A stretch of 12,469 nt of DNA from an uncultured Megasphaera sp. Lineage in GTDB: Bacteria > Bacillota > Negativicutes > Veillonellales > Megasphaeraceae. Below the pieces are notes generated by a model that saw nothing but the letters and a program-made list of their open reading frames with translations, did not search any database and was not told the origin of the DNA. The stretch is from assembly GCF_958350005.1 (NCBI RefSeq), contig NZ_CATWFF010000049.1:1-12469 (forward strand). Reading direction: 5' to 3'. Shown piece by piece: positions 1 through 7,208 of this stretch. Each line of letters starts with the position of its first letter. Within the stretch, counting starts at the first letter, position 1. A program made the position numbers and the translations under genes.

Positions 1-691
1 CTTTCATCATATCCGGCGTCATGTTGTCGAGCATGATAATATCGGCGCCGGCATCGACGGCTTCCCGCACCATGTCCAGCGTTTCCGTTTCCACTTCGAT
101 TTTGCGGACAAAGGGCGCATAGGCCCGGGCCATTTCAATAGCGTTCCGGACCGATCCGGCTGCGCCGATGTGGTTGTCCTTGAGCATGACGCCGTCAGAC
201 AGATTATAGCGGTGGTTACAGCCGCCGCCGACAGTAACGGCATACTTTTCCAGAAGCCGCATATTGGGCGTCGTCTTCCGCGTATCCAGCAGCCTGATCT
301 TGCTGCCGGCCAGCATGGCCACGACACTGCGCGTATACGTAGCAATGCCGCTGAGACGCTGCAGATAATTCAGTGCCACCCGTTCCCCGGAAAGAAGGAC
401 CCGTATGTCACCGCGCAGCACGGCCAGTTTCTGTCCTTTCGTCACAGTATCACCGTCTTTGGCAAAAAAGGTAATCGCCACAGACGAATCGAGGAGTTCA
501 AATACCCGGGCAAAGACGGGCAGGCCAGCAATGACGCCGTCTCCCTTGCTCAGAAGTTCCACTTCTCCCTGACAGGCTTCAGGCATGACGGCATTGGTCG
601 ACACATCTTCACTGCTAATATCTTCCTGCAGGGCCAGGAGCAGCAGCGGGTCGACGTGCAGTTTCATCGTAATCGGATTGAGTTCACTCAT
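1..691 (-). CDS. nadC: Nicotinate-nucleotide pyrophosphorylase (NadC), 3' end cut by window edge
   Basis: The enzyme condenses quinolinate with PRPP to give nicotinate mononucleotide, CO2 and pyrophosphate, the third step of de novo NAD synthesis in the cytoplasm. I translated this strand directly: 230 residues are visible of a family usually near 280, so roughly the last 50 lie off the left edge. Visible family motifs are ERVALNYLQRLSGIAT (103-118), LLDTRKTTP (134-142), NHRYNLSDGVMLKDNH (159-174), EVET (199-202) and IIMLDNM (218-224). They supply the expected active-site residues Arg104, Lys139, His160, Lys171, Glu201 and Asp222. The ATG at 691 overlaps the nadB stop as ATGA, implying translational coupling. 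A second ATG eight codons in (residue 9) is closer to the usual family start but has no better ribosome site. The gene is last of the visible nadA-nadB-nadC operon. Confidence 0.95.
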   Translation of the reverse strand, partial: MSELNPITMKLHVDPLLLLALQEDISSEDVSTNAVMPEACQGEVELLSKGDGVIAGLPVFARVFELLDSSVAITFFAKDGDTVTKGQKLAVLRGDIRVLLSGERVALNYLQRLSGIATYTRSVVAMLAGSKIRLLDTRKTTPNMRLLEKYAVTVGGGCNHRYNLSDGVMLKDNHIGAAGSVRNAIEMARAYAPFVRKIEVETETLDMVREAVDAGADIIMLDNMTPDMMK

Positions 692-1995
692 TGTGCAGAC
701 CGCTCCCGTTCCATTTCTGCCAGCACTTCCATTTTATACTGTGCTGCCAGGGTATGTTCTTCTTTCCGGAGAACGGCTAATTCCTGCTGACTGAGAGCGG
801 AGAAATCGGCCTGTTCTTCCGGTTCGTGCTGCAGATTCTGGCATACCTGACCAGCTGCCCGTTCGGCAAAGACCAGGCTTTCCAGCAGAGAATTGCTGGC
901 CAGACGGTTTTTGCCGTGTACGCCATTGCAGCTCGTTTCACCGACGGCGTACAGTCCGTCCATAGTCGTCTTGCTGTACTTGTCAACGTGAATGCCGCCC
1001 ATGAAATAGTGCTGTGCCGGCACGACGGGAATATACTCTTTCGTCGCGTCATACCCTTCTTCCAGGCATTTCTGGTATATATTGGGGAAATGGTTCAGAA
1101 TCGTATCTCTGCCGAGGACCGTCATATCCAGCCATACGTAGGGCATATGGTCTTTGGCCATTTGCTTGCGGATTTCTGCAGTCATGAGATCACGGGGCAG
1201 TACTTCATTGGCAAAGCGCATGCCGTTTTTGCCGCGCAGCTTGGCCCCTTCGCCGCGGACCGATTCGGAAATGAGAAAACTCCGTCCCGGTTTGGTCGTA
1301 TACAGCGAGGTGGGATGAATCTGCACGTAATCAATATGTTCCAGTTCAATGCCATGACGGCGGGCAATGGCCAGAGCATCACCGGTCAAGTGCGGGAAAT
1401 TCGTCGACCGTTCATAAAGGCCGCCGACGCCGCCGCTGGCCAGAATCGTCTGATCCGCTTCGATGGCAGCATACGAGCCATCCTGACAGCGGGCCATAAT
1501 GCCGAGGCAGCGGTTGTGGTCAGCTACAATATCTACCATGGTCGTATATTCCCAGATCGTTACATTAGAACGTTTCCGTACGGCAGCGAGGAGCTTGCTC
1601 GTAATTTCCTTGCCCGTAATGTCTTCGTGATATAAAATACGCGCTTTGGAATGGCATCCTTCCCGCGTATAATCCAGCTGGCCATTCTTTTTGGCAAATT
1701 CGACGCCATAGGCAATGAGCTGATCGATAATGCTGCGGGATGAGCGAATCATAATATCCACAGATTCACGGCGGTTTTCATAATGGCCGGCTTTCAGCGT
1801 ATCTTCCATAAAACTGTCGTAATCAGCGGCATCACGAAGTACGCAAATCCCGCCCTGAGCCAGATAGGAATCGCTGTTTTCTGTCTGATCCTTCGTAATC
1901 ATCAGTACCTTCGTATGTTCCGGGAGATGCAGAGCTGCAAACAATCCGCTTGCTCCGGTACCTACGATCAATACGTCTGTTTTCACATGTTTCAT
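688..1995 (-). CDS. nadB: L-aspartate oxidase (NadB), short form
   Basis: This FAD flavoprotein oxidises L-aspartate to iminoaspartate, which NadA condenses with dihydroxyacetone phosphate. The Rossmann FAD motif VGTGASGLFAAL is at residues 11-22, followed by SDSYLAQGGI (41-50), HPTSL with His227, LPRD with Arg268, and GLYAVGETSCNGVHG (347-361) running into NRLASNSLLESLVF with Arg364. These three residues match His244, Arg290 and Arg386 of E. coli NadB. The protein has 435 residues against about 540 in E. coli, because the C-terminal helical extension is reduced to a charged tail after about residue 385. Short forms of this size are common in anaerobic Firmicutes (from memory). The start ATG at 1995 has a GAGGTA ribosome site at 2003-2008. 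The gene lies 36 bases after nadA and overlaps nadC by four bases. In an anaerobe fumarate is the likely electron acceptor (inference). Confidence 0.96.
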   Translation of the reverse strand: MKHVKTDVLIVGTGASGLFAALHLPEHTKVLMITKDQTENSDSYLAQGGICVLRDAADYDSFMEDTLKAGHYENRRESVDIMIRSSRSIIDQLIAYGVEFAKKNGQLDYTREGCHSKARILYHEDITGKEITSKLLAAVRKRSNVTIWEYTTMVDIVADHNRCLGIMARCQDGSYAAIEADQTILASGGVGGLYERSTNFPHLTGDALAIARRHGIELEHIDYVQIHPTSLYTTKPGRSFLISESVRGEGAKLRGKNGMRFANEVLPRDLMTAEIRKQMAKDHMPYVWLDMTVLGRDTILNHFPNIYQKCLEEGYDATKEYIPVVPAQHYFMGGIHVDKYSKTTMDGLYAVGETSCNGVHGKNRLASNSLLESLVFAERAAGQVCQNLQHEPEEQADFSALSQQELAVLRKEEHTLAAQYKMEVLAEMERERSAQ

Positions 1996-2031
1996 CGGTT
2001 ATTACCTCGATTATCTTTCTGAATAGTACTT

Positions 2032-2940
2032 CTACTGCGCCAGTTCCAACATCCGTTCCAGGGCCTGGAGAGACTTGCAGCGCACGTCATCAGGCACATG
2101 AATTTCGCCGGAGCCGTCGCGCAGGCAGTTGCGCACTTTTTCCAGCGTCACCTTCTTCATATTAATGCAGTACTGATATTCCATGGCCGGATAAAATTTC
2201 TTGTCCGGATTGCGCGTCGACAGCTCATACATGACGCCGTTTTCCGTGCCGATAATGAATTCCCGTTCCGGCGATTCCGTCGCATACTGAATGATCCCGG
2301 ACGTACTGCCAATATAGTCGGCCATGGCCAGCACTTCTTTCGGGCATTCCGGATGCGCCAGAAACAGGGCATTCGGATGGTCGTGCTGACACTTTTTCAC
2401 ATATTCCGGATCAATGGCATTGTGGCGGGGACAGTATCCGTCATTACAGATCACATTCTTTTCCGGCACCTGCGTACCAACATAATAGCCCAGGTTTTTA
2501 TCAGGTACGAAATAGATATTCTTCTGAGGCAGCTTGCGAATAATTTTCACCGCATTTGACGAAGTAACGCAGACGTCGCAGTATGTCTTGATTTCTGCCG
2601 TCGAATTGATATAACATACGACAGCCAGGTCATCATATTTCTGCCGCATCGCTTCAATCTGGCCAGGCGTAATCATGTGCGCCATGGGACAGTCTGCCGT
2701 AATGTCCGGCATGAGTACGGTCTTGTCCGGATTGAGAATCTTCGCGCTTTCCCCCATAAACCGGACACCGGCAAACACAATGGTTCCGGCATTCGTTTCG
2801 TTGGCTTTTTTGCTCAAATAAAAAGAATCGCCAATAAAATCGGCAATTTCCTGAACCTCATCGGGCACATAATAGTGGGCCAGAATAACGGCATTTTTTT
2901 CTTTTTTCAGCCGTGCAATTTCATCTTCAATATATTCCAT
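2032..2940 (-). CDS. nadA: Quinolinate synthase (NadA)
   Basis: This [4Fe-4S] enzyme condenses iminoaspartate with dihydroxyacetone phosphate to quinolinate. The 302-residue length fits the compact three-domain bacterial and archaeal type. The three expected cluster ligands are Cys84 (in DCPMAHMI), Cys170 (in GYCPRHN) and Cys258 (in YCINMKKV), at the spacing known from Thermotoga and Pyrococcus NadA. Other family motifs are ILAHYYVPDEVQEIAD (19-34), PDKNLGYYVGTQ (146-157), HPECPKEVLAMADYIGSTSG (196-215) and the C-terminal MKKVTLEKVRNCL (261-273). It is the first gene of the NAD operon, with a purine-rich ribosome site about eight bases upstream of the ATG and a recognisable promoter. The cluster makes the enzyme oxygen-sensitive, which suits an anaerobe. 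Confidence 0.97.
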   Translation of the reverse strand: MEYIEDEIARLKKEKNAVILAHYYVPDEVQEIADFIGDSFYLSKKANETNAGTIVFAGVRFMGESAKILNPDKTVLMPDITADCPMAHMITPGQIEAMRQKYDDLAVVCYINSTAEIKTYCDVCVTSSNAVKIIRKLPQKNIYFVPDKNLGYYVGTQVPEKNVICNDGYCPRHNAIDPEYVKKCQHDHPNALFLAHPECPKEVLAMADYIGSTSGIIQYATESPEREFIIGTENGVMYELSTRNPDKKFYPAMEYQYCINMKKVTLEKVRNCLRDGSGEIHVPDDVRCKSLQALERMLELAQ

Positions 2941-2976
2941 GCTGTACCTTCGCCTCTCTGCATCTTTTTACACGCT

Positions 2977-3006
2977 ATTATACCATCATTTATTTACACC
3001 TGACAA
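2977..3006 (-). promoter_or_regulatory. Promoter of the nadABC operon
   Basis: On the minus strand TTGTCA (3001-3006) and TATAAT (2977-2982) are separated by 18 bases, with a TGG just before the -10 box that resembles an extended -10. Transcription would begin near 2970, about 30 bases before the nadA ATG. The leader is too short for a riboswitch. Confidence 0.7.
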
Positions 3007-3199
3007 GACAATGGCGCCGATATAATGAAGTATATATAACTTGACTGGCTTCACATGTATATATGCAATATTGATATGATTCCGGCTGCTTCCTTCTTTC
3101 TGGCCTGCATACAGCCATAATACCGGGATTTTACTGATTCTTTACAGCCACCCCCTCTGCATGACCGCTCAGTTCCCTCTTTCCCTCCGGGAAAGGTCG

Positions 3200-3228
3200 T
3201 TTACAAGGGAGAAAAAACAGGATATAAT
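3200..3228 (+). promoter_or_regulatory. Promoter of the AdoMetDC-like / HD-GYP operon
   Basis: TTTACA (3200-3205) and a perfect TATAAT (3223-3228) are spaced by 17 bases, the ideal sigma-A arrangement. Transcription would start near 3235, leaving a leader of about 23 bases before the ATG at 3258. Confidence 0.75.
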
Positions 3229-3257
3229 GAGCTGTACTAAGTAAACGGGTGAACATT

Positions 3258-3761
3258 ATGAACAACACATTAGGAAAACATTTACTCATCGATTTTTATA
3301 ACTGCAAGGCCAAATGGACGTCACCGGAAGAGCTGCACACCTTGGTTTCCCGTGCACTCGAACTGGCCGGCGCGCCCCTGGAAGGGCATGCCTACTATGA
3401 AATGGAAAACGAAATGGTCTGCATGGCCGTTTCGGCACATGCCCATATCTGCATTCACGCCTATCCGGAACTGGCCTATGTGGCAATTGACATTTACAGC
3501 TTCAACGTCGACCTGCAGGCCAGCCAGATTATGCATGCCCTGAAGAACAGCCTGCAGTCAGACCGCATCAAGGCGACGAGCGTACGCCGCGGCGACTTTG
3601 GCTCTATCCGCGATATGCGTCCCAAACGGAACTCAAAAATTACGACAGTGCGCCGCATGAAGAATACAGGCGCTACGATCAAAAAGACGAGCGTCAAAAT
3701 GTTCAATATTCTGCGCCATCCCCAGAAGATGCGCCGCAGCCGCAGAACACCGCAGAAGTAA
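3258..3761 (+). CDS. S-adenosylmethionine decarboxylase-like protein without the pyruvoyl serine
   Basis: The 167-residue protein has the bacterial AdoMet decarboxylase (SpeD/SpeH) fold. GKHLLIDFYNC (6-16) matches the family N-terminus, and HICIHAYPELAYVAIDIYSF (63-82) matches the core block known as SHLTIHxxPExGYxAIDxxTC. Anchored on His67 and YPE, three canonical positions read as follows: the self-cleaving serine (Ser63 in the Thermotoga enzyme) is Ala62, the preceding glutamate is His61, and the catalytic cysteine (Cys83) is Phe82; only His67 remains. Without the serine no pyruvoyl cofactor can form, so decarboxylation is unlikely. Residues 119-167 form a very basic tail (17 Lys/Arg, one acidic residue) absent from ordinary SpeD. 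I start at ATG 3258 rather than GTG 3249 because GGGTGA (3247-3252) sits correctly as its ribosome site. No speE is nearby. The role is unknown. Confidence 0.8.
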   Translation: MNNTLGKHLLIDFYNCKAKWTSPEELHTLVSRALELAGAPLEGHAYYEMENEMVCMAVSAHAHICIHAYPELAYVAIDIYSFNVDLQASQIMHALKNSLQSDRIKATSVRRGDFGSIRDMRPKRNSKITTVRRMKNTGATIKKTSVKMFNILRHPQKMRRSRRTPQK

Positions 3762-3788
3762 CGCCATATGAGAAGGGTTTGAACTGTC

Positions 3789-4391
3789 ATGTACATGGTT
3801 TCTTTAAAGCAGGCTGCCGGTCTTGGCATGGAGGAACTGGATTCTCTGGACACGATCACGGCAGAGCTGCTCAAATTTATACAATTAAAAAATCAGCGGC
3901 TGTATACCCATTCGATTCAGGTCGCCAATTACAGTGTCAGCATTGCTACGAAAATGGGGCTGCCCAAAAGTGAAATTGAACAGATCAAGTACGCAGCGCT
4001 GCTGCACGATGTAGGCCTTCTTTTTGTCTCCAATACGCTGCTGGCAAAAATCCCCTATCTGAACCGGGCCGAACGGGGACTGTACAAACGCCATGCTGCC
4101 GGCGGCGGCAATATGCTGGAAAACATTCCCTGCTGTCAGGATATTATTCCCAGCATCCGCTATCACCACGAACGGTGGGATGGTTCGGGATTTCCCAAAC
4201 ACCTGCGCGGTGCCAATATCCCCCTGGGAGCGCGCGTAATTGCTGTTGCCGATTACTACGATATGATTATCAACCCGTCAACAGAATTCTGGGCAAAGAC
4301 AAAACAGCAGGCCGTCCGCGAACTGTTCAGCGCATCGGGCCTGCTGTTTGATCCTGAAGTAGTAAAAGCCTTTATTGAAACATTGGGATAA
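3789..4391 (+). CDS. HD-GYP-type phosphohydrolase domain protein
   Basis: This 200-residue cytoplasmic protein consists almost entirely of one HD-GYP domain, the family that hydrolyses cyclic di-GMP or related dinucleotides at a di-metal centre. Visible metal ligands are His41, His73-Asp74 (in LLHDVG), His102, the pair His126-His127 and Asp155 (in AVADYYD). The signature reads HHERWDGSGFP, with Phe for the usual Tyr. The motif normally written HDIGK is HDVGL here, so its conserved lysine is missing, and activity or substrate may differ. There is no membrane segment, signal peptide or sensor domain; only about 25 N-terminal residues precede the helical core. It starts 27 bases after the AdoMetDC-like gene, with AGAAGGG at 3771-3777, so the two are probably co-transcribed. 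Its stop lies six bases from the convergent comF stop. Confidence 0.88.
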   Translation: MYMVSLKQAAGLGMEELDSLDTITAELLKFIQLKNQRLYTHSIQVANYSVSIATKMGLPKSEIEQIKYAALLHDVGLLFVSNTLLAKIPYLNRAERGLYKRHAAGGGNMLENIPCCQDIIPSIRYHHERWDGSGFPKHLRGANIPLGARVIAVADYYDMIINPSTEFWAKTKQQAVRELFSASGLLFDPEVVKAFIETLG

Positions 4392-4397
4392 GAATGG

Positions 4398-5051
4398 CTA
4401 GACGGCATTGCTGGCAACGACCAGCCCCGTCACCGACAGAGCGCCGCCCTGTTTCAGAGCCCTGGCACAGGCTTCCATGGTCGTCCCGGTCGTATAAATA
4501 TCATCAACCAGTAAAATATGTTTCCCCTGTACCAGATGCGGGCCTTTGATTTCAAAGGCCCGCTTTATATTTTCTTTCCGCTCCTGCCGGCCTAACTGCC
4601 ACTGCGCAGCAGTCATGCGGACTCGCTGCAGCACAGGGCTCCAGGTCCAATGCCGTTCTGCCCAGGAACGAAACAGGAGGTCTGTCTGATTAAATCCCCG
4701 CTGCCGTTCCTTTTCCGGAGCCAGCGGCACCGGAACGACCATATCGATATGGCTCAGCCGGTCCATCCAGGGAAACTGAGCAATAACGTACTGACAGGCC
4801 GTGCTGTACGACAAGGTTCCATTGTATTTAAGGCGGTGCAGTATGTTCCGCATGGCACCGCCATAATCAGTCAGGCAGTAACAGCCGTCCAGACTGCGCA
4901 CAGCTGCTGTACGGCTAATCCGGCGGGGACGCCAAACTGCTGCCAGACAGGCAGGACACCACTGCCCGGCCTGGGCCACAGCGGCACGGCACGCCGGACA
5001 ACGCGGCGGATACAGCAGATGCAGGAACAGGTTCTTCCATTTCGTCAGCAT
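4398..5051 (-). CDS. comF: ComF family phosphoribosyltransferase-like protein
   Basis: ComF proteins are needed for natural transformation in several bacteria, where they act in the cytoplasm on incoming single-stranded DNA; many non-competent species carry homologues too. The 217-residue protein has an N-terminal zinc-binding element with Cys18, Cys21, Cys32 and Cys35, the VPVPLAPEKERQRGFNQ block (106-122) and the phosphoribosyltransferase loop LLVDDIYTTGTTM (180-192). Length and domain order are normal. Its ATG lies inside the end of recD2 (7-base overlap) and is preceded by a very good AAGGAGGAA ribosome site within recD2, so translation is coupled to the helicase. It is the last gene of the chorismate mutase-recD2-comF operon. 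No terminator is evident before the convergent HD-GYP gene. Confidence 0.93.
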   Translation of the reverse strand: MLTKWKNLFLHLLYPPRCPACRAAVAQAGQWCPACLAAVWRPRRISRTAAVRSLDGCYCLTDYGGAMRNILHRLKYNGTLSYSTACQYVIAQFPWMDRLSHIDMVVPVPLAPEKERQRGFNQTDLLFRSWAERHWTWSPVLQRVRMTAAQWQLGRQERKENIKRAFEIKGPHLVQGKHILLVDDIYTTGTTMEACARALKQGGALSVTGLVVASNAV

Positions 5052-7207
5052 AATTCCTCCTTCCGCAGCCGCTGTGTCAGCAGCGTAAAGCGCCGGCTCG
5101 TCCGTGTATTCTGTACGGCCGCCTGCAGAGCCTTCTGCGTCCCGACGAGGATGACCTTGCGCTTCGCCCGCGTCACAGCCGTATACAGGAGATTACGCTG
5201 CAGCATAATGGCATGGCTGGCAACAATGGTCATAATAACCGTATGATATTCACTGCCCTGGCTTTTATGTACCGTAACGGCATAGGCCAGGGTAATTTCG
5301 TCTGTTTCCGGTCCTTCATAACGCACATCCTGTTCGGGATAGCGTACGTATACACTGTCGCTCTGTATGGCGAAAATCTCGCCTATATCGCCGTTAAACA
5401 CGCCCTTATCATAATTGTTGTGTTTCTGCATGACCTTATCGCCAATGCGGAACAGCTGCTTTCCGGCCTTATATTCATTTTTGCCGGCAGCCGGGCCGTT
5501 GACGGCAGCCTGGATCATCGTGTTCAAGTTGTCGACGCCGCAGGGATTGCGGTACATGGGAGCCAGCACCTGGACGGCAAACATATCCTGCCGCTCTGCC
5601 GTTTCCGCCATATACAGGGAGCATACTTTCGCCGCCCCTTCTTCCTCGCTGTCAATGGCAACAAAGCGGAACTCTGCATCTTCATTGACCACAGGAAGGC
5701 GGCCGTGATGAATCAGATGGGCATTCGTAACGATGCGGCCCCCTTCGTGCTGGCGAAAGATCGTATCCAGGCGAACAACGGGAACGACGCCGGACTGAAT
5801 AATGTCATGGAGGACCGCGCCGGCACCGACAGAAGGCAGCTGATCCGCATCGCCTACGAGAATGCAGCGGCACCGCACGGTCAGGGCCTGCAGCACATGG
5901 TACAGCATTTCCATATCCAGCATGGACACTTCATCAATAATCAGCAGATCTGCCGGCAGCGGCTTGGACTCATTGTATTCAAAGACCTGGGCCGTTCCCT
6001 GAAAACCATCTGGTACCAGAAGGCGGTGAATGGTCTTGGCTTTGCGCTCCGTCGTTTCAGCCAGCCGTTTGGCCGCTCTGCCTGTAGGGGCGCACAGCAA
6101 AATGCGCAGCCCTTCCTGCTCTGCCAGGCGAATAATGGCCTGGACGACCGTCGTCTTCCCTGTCCCGGGGCCGCCGGTAATGACCAGCATGCCCGATGCC
6201 AGGGACTGGGAAACGGCTTCCCGCTGTTTGTCGGCCAGGGAGAAATGACAGGAATCCTGCCAGCGATCGAGAAATAATTCGACATGGGTCCGCACTTTCG
6301 GCGGCTTTTGCGCCATCATGGCCTGAATATGCTCGGCAATAACCGTTTCTTCCTCATAGGCCTGCGGTGTATAGACATAGATTTCGCCGTTATACGATTC
6401 CGTATACAGCTGCCCCATCTCAATGGCCTGCCGCAGTGCATCGTGGAGCAGCAGCGCATCAGCCCGCAGAATGAGGGAAGCCCGCCGGGCCAGTTCCGTA
6501 TCGGGCATGCAGACACTGCCATTCTGGGTCATATCCTGCAGCACATAGGCCAGGCCGGCGGCCAGCCGCTCCGGTGCCTGCGGGTCTGTCCCGTACGCCA
6601 AGGCAATCTGATCGGCCCGCTTAAAGCCAATGCCTTCAATTTCAGCAATCATGCGGTACGGTTCCTCTGTCAGCACATAGGCCGCTTCGTCGCCGTATTT
6701 CTGTACGAGCCGTGCGGCGTACCGGCCGGCTACGCCGTGCTGCTCCAGATCCAGAGCCAGATCGTTGACCTGCTTTTCCTCACAGAACGACTCCGTAATA
6801 ACGGCCAGTTTCTTCGGACCGATGCCTTCAATTTCCAGCAGGCGCTGCGGATTCTGTTCCATTATTTTCATCGTATCGGCGCCAAAAGCAGCTACAATGC
6901 GATGGGCCAGGGAAGGGCCGATGCCCTTGACGGCACCAGATGCCAGAAACCGTTCTACCCCTTCATCTGTATCCGGTACCAGCCGCTTCCACAGCGACGC
7001 TGCCAGCTGGCGGCCATAGCGCTTGTGCTGTACCCAGCGTCCCTGAATATCCAGCCTGTCGCCGACCAGAGGCTTGCTGCCGTGCCCCGTCACCGTCAGC
7101 AGTGCATCGTCGTCATCGCGGTGAATGCGGAAAACCAGATAGTCCGAATCTGGCGCTTCAAAGACCACCCGGTCTACAACACCCTGTACATGTTCCAATG
7201 CATCCAT
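5045..7207 (-). CDS. recD2: RecD2-type 5'-3' DNA helicase
   Basis: This superfamily 1B helicase is the RecD-like enzyme of bacteria lacking RecBCD, with roles in repair and fork maintenance in Deinococcus and Bacillus. The 720-residue protein shows the RecD2 order. An N-terminal OB-like part (1-75) is followed by three helix-hairpin-helix repeats, VKGIGPSLAHRI (93-104), IEGIGPKKLAVI (126-137) and IEGIGFKRADQI (190-201). The Q motif FSLADKQREAV (322-332), Walker A GGPGTGKTT (345-353), Walker B IDEVS (424-428), GDADQLPSVG (452-461), the arginine motif TIFRQ (482-486), VHKSQGSE (646-653) and YTAVTRAK (675-682) follow. All helicase motifs look intact. Its ATG lies one base after the chorismate mutase stop with no clear ribosome site of its own, which suggests coupling. 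It overlaps comF by seven bases. Confidence 0.96.
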   Translation of the reverse strand: MDALEHVQGVVDRVVFEAPDSDYLVFRIHRDDDDALLTVTGHGSKPLVGDRLDIQGRWVQHKRYGRQLAASLWKRLVPDTDEGVERFLASGAVKGIGPSLAHRIVAAFGADTMKIMEQNPQRLLEIEGIGPKKLAVITESFCEEKQVNDLALDLEQHGVAGRYAARLVQKYGDEAAYVLTEEPYRMIAEIEGIGFKRADQIALAYGTDPQAPERLAAGLAYVLQDMTQNGSVCMPDTELARRASLILRADALLLHDALRQAIEMGQLYTESYNGEIYVYTPQAYEEETVIAEHIQAMMAQKPPKVRTHVELFLDRWQDSCHFSLADKQREAVSQSLASGMLVITGGPGTGKTTVVQAIIRLAEQEGLRILLCAPTGRAAKRLAETTERKAKTIHRLLVPDGFQGTAQVFEYNESKPLPADLLIIDEVSMLDMEMLYHVLQALTVRCRCILVGDADQLPSVGAGAVLHDIIQSGVVPVVRLDTIFRQHEGGRIVTNAHLIHHGRLPVVNEDAEFRFVAIDSEEEGAAKVCSLYMAETAERQDMFAVQVLAPMYRNPCGVDNLNTMIQAAVNGPAAGKNEYKAGKQLFRIGDKVMQKHNNYDKGVFNGDIGEIFAIQSDSVYVRYPEQDVRYEGPETDEITLAYAVTVHKSQGSEYHTVIMTIVASHAIMLQRNLLYTAVTRAKRKVILVGTQKALQAAVQNTRTSRRFTLLTQRLRKEELC

Positions 7208-7208
7208 A

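Larger units (their letters stand above)
2941..3257. other. Divergent intergenic region nadA / AdoMetDC-like gene
   Basis: This 317-base stretch carries no convincing gene. It holds the nadA promoter on the minus strand (2977-3006) and the plus-strand promoter of the AdoMetDC-like gene (3200-3228). Between them are two AT-rich near-palindromes (3028-3042 and 3054-3065), possible operator material, and a perfect 7-bp inverted repeat (3179-3195) just upstream of the plus-strand -35 box. The section at about 3080-3170 shows nothing I can name. Confidence 0.6.

Noticed and set aside
826..1635. 269-codon plus-strand frame opposite nadB
   Set aside because: It lies antisense to a well-conserved NadB and has no family features.
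3041..3080. Second plus-strand promoter starting at TTGACT (3041)
   Set aside because: No acceptable -10 box lies at 16-19 base spacing, while the TTTACA-17-TATAAT pair at 3200 is far better placed.
4410..4425. GCTGG/CCAGC hairpin near the convergent HD-GYP and comF ends
   Set aside because: The five-base-pair stem has no T tract on either strand, so it does not qualify as a terminator.
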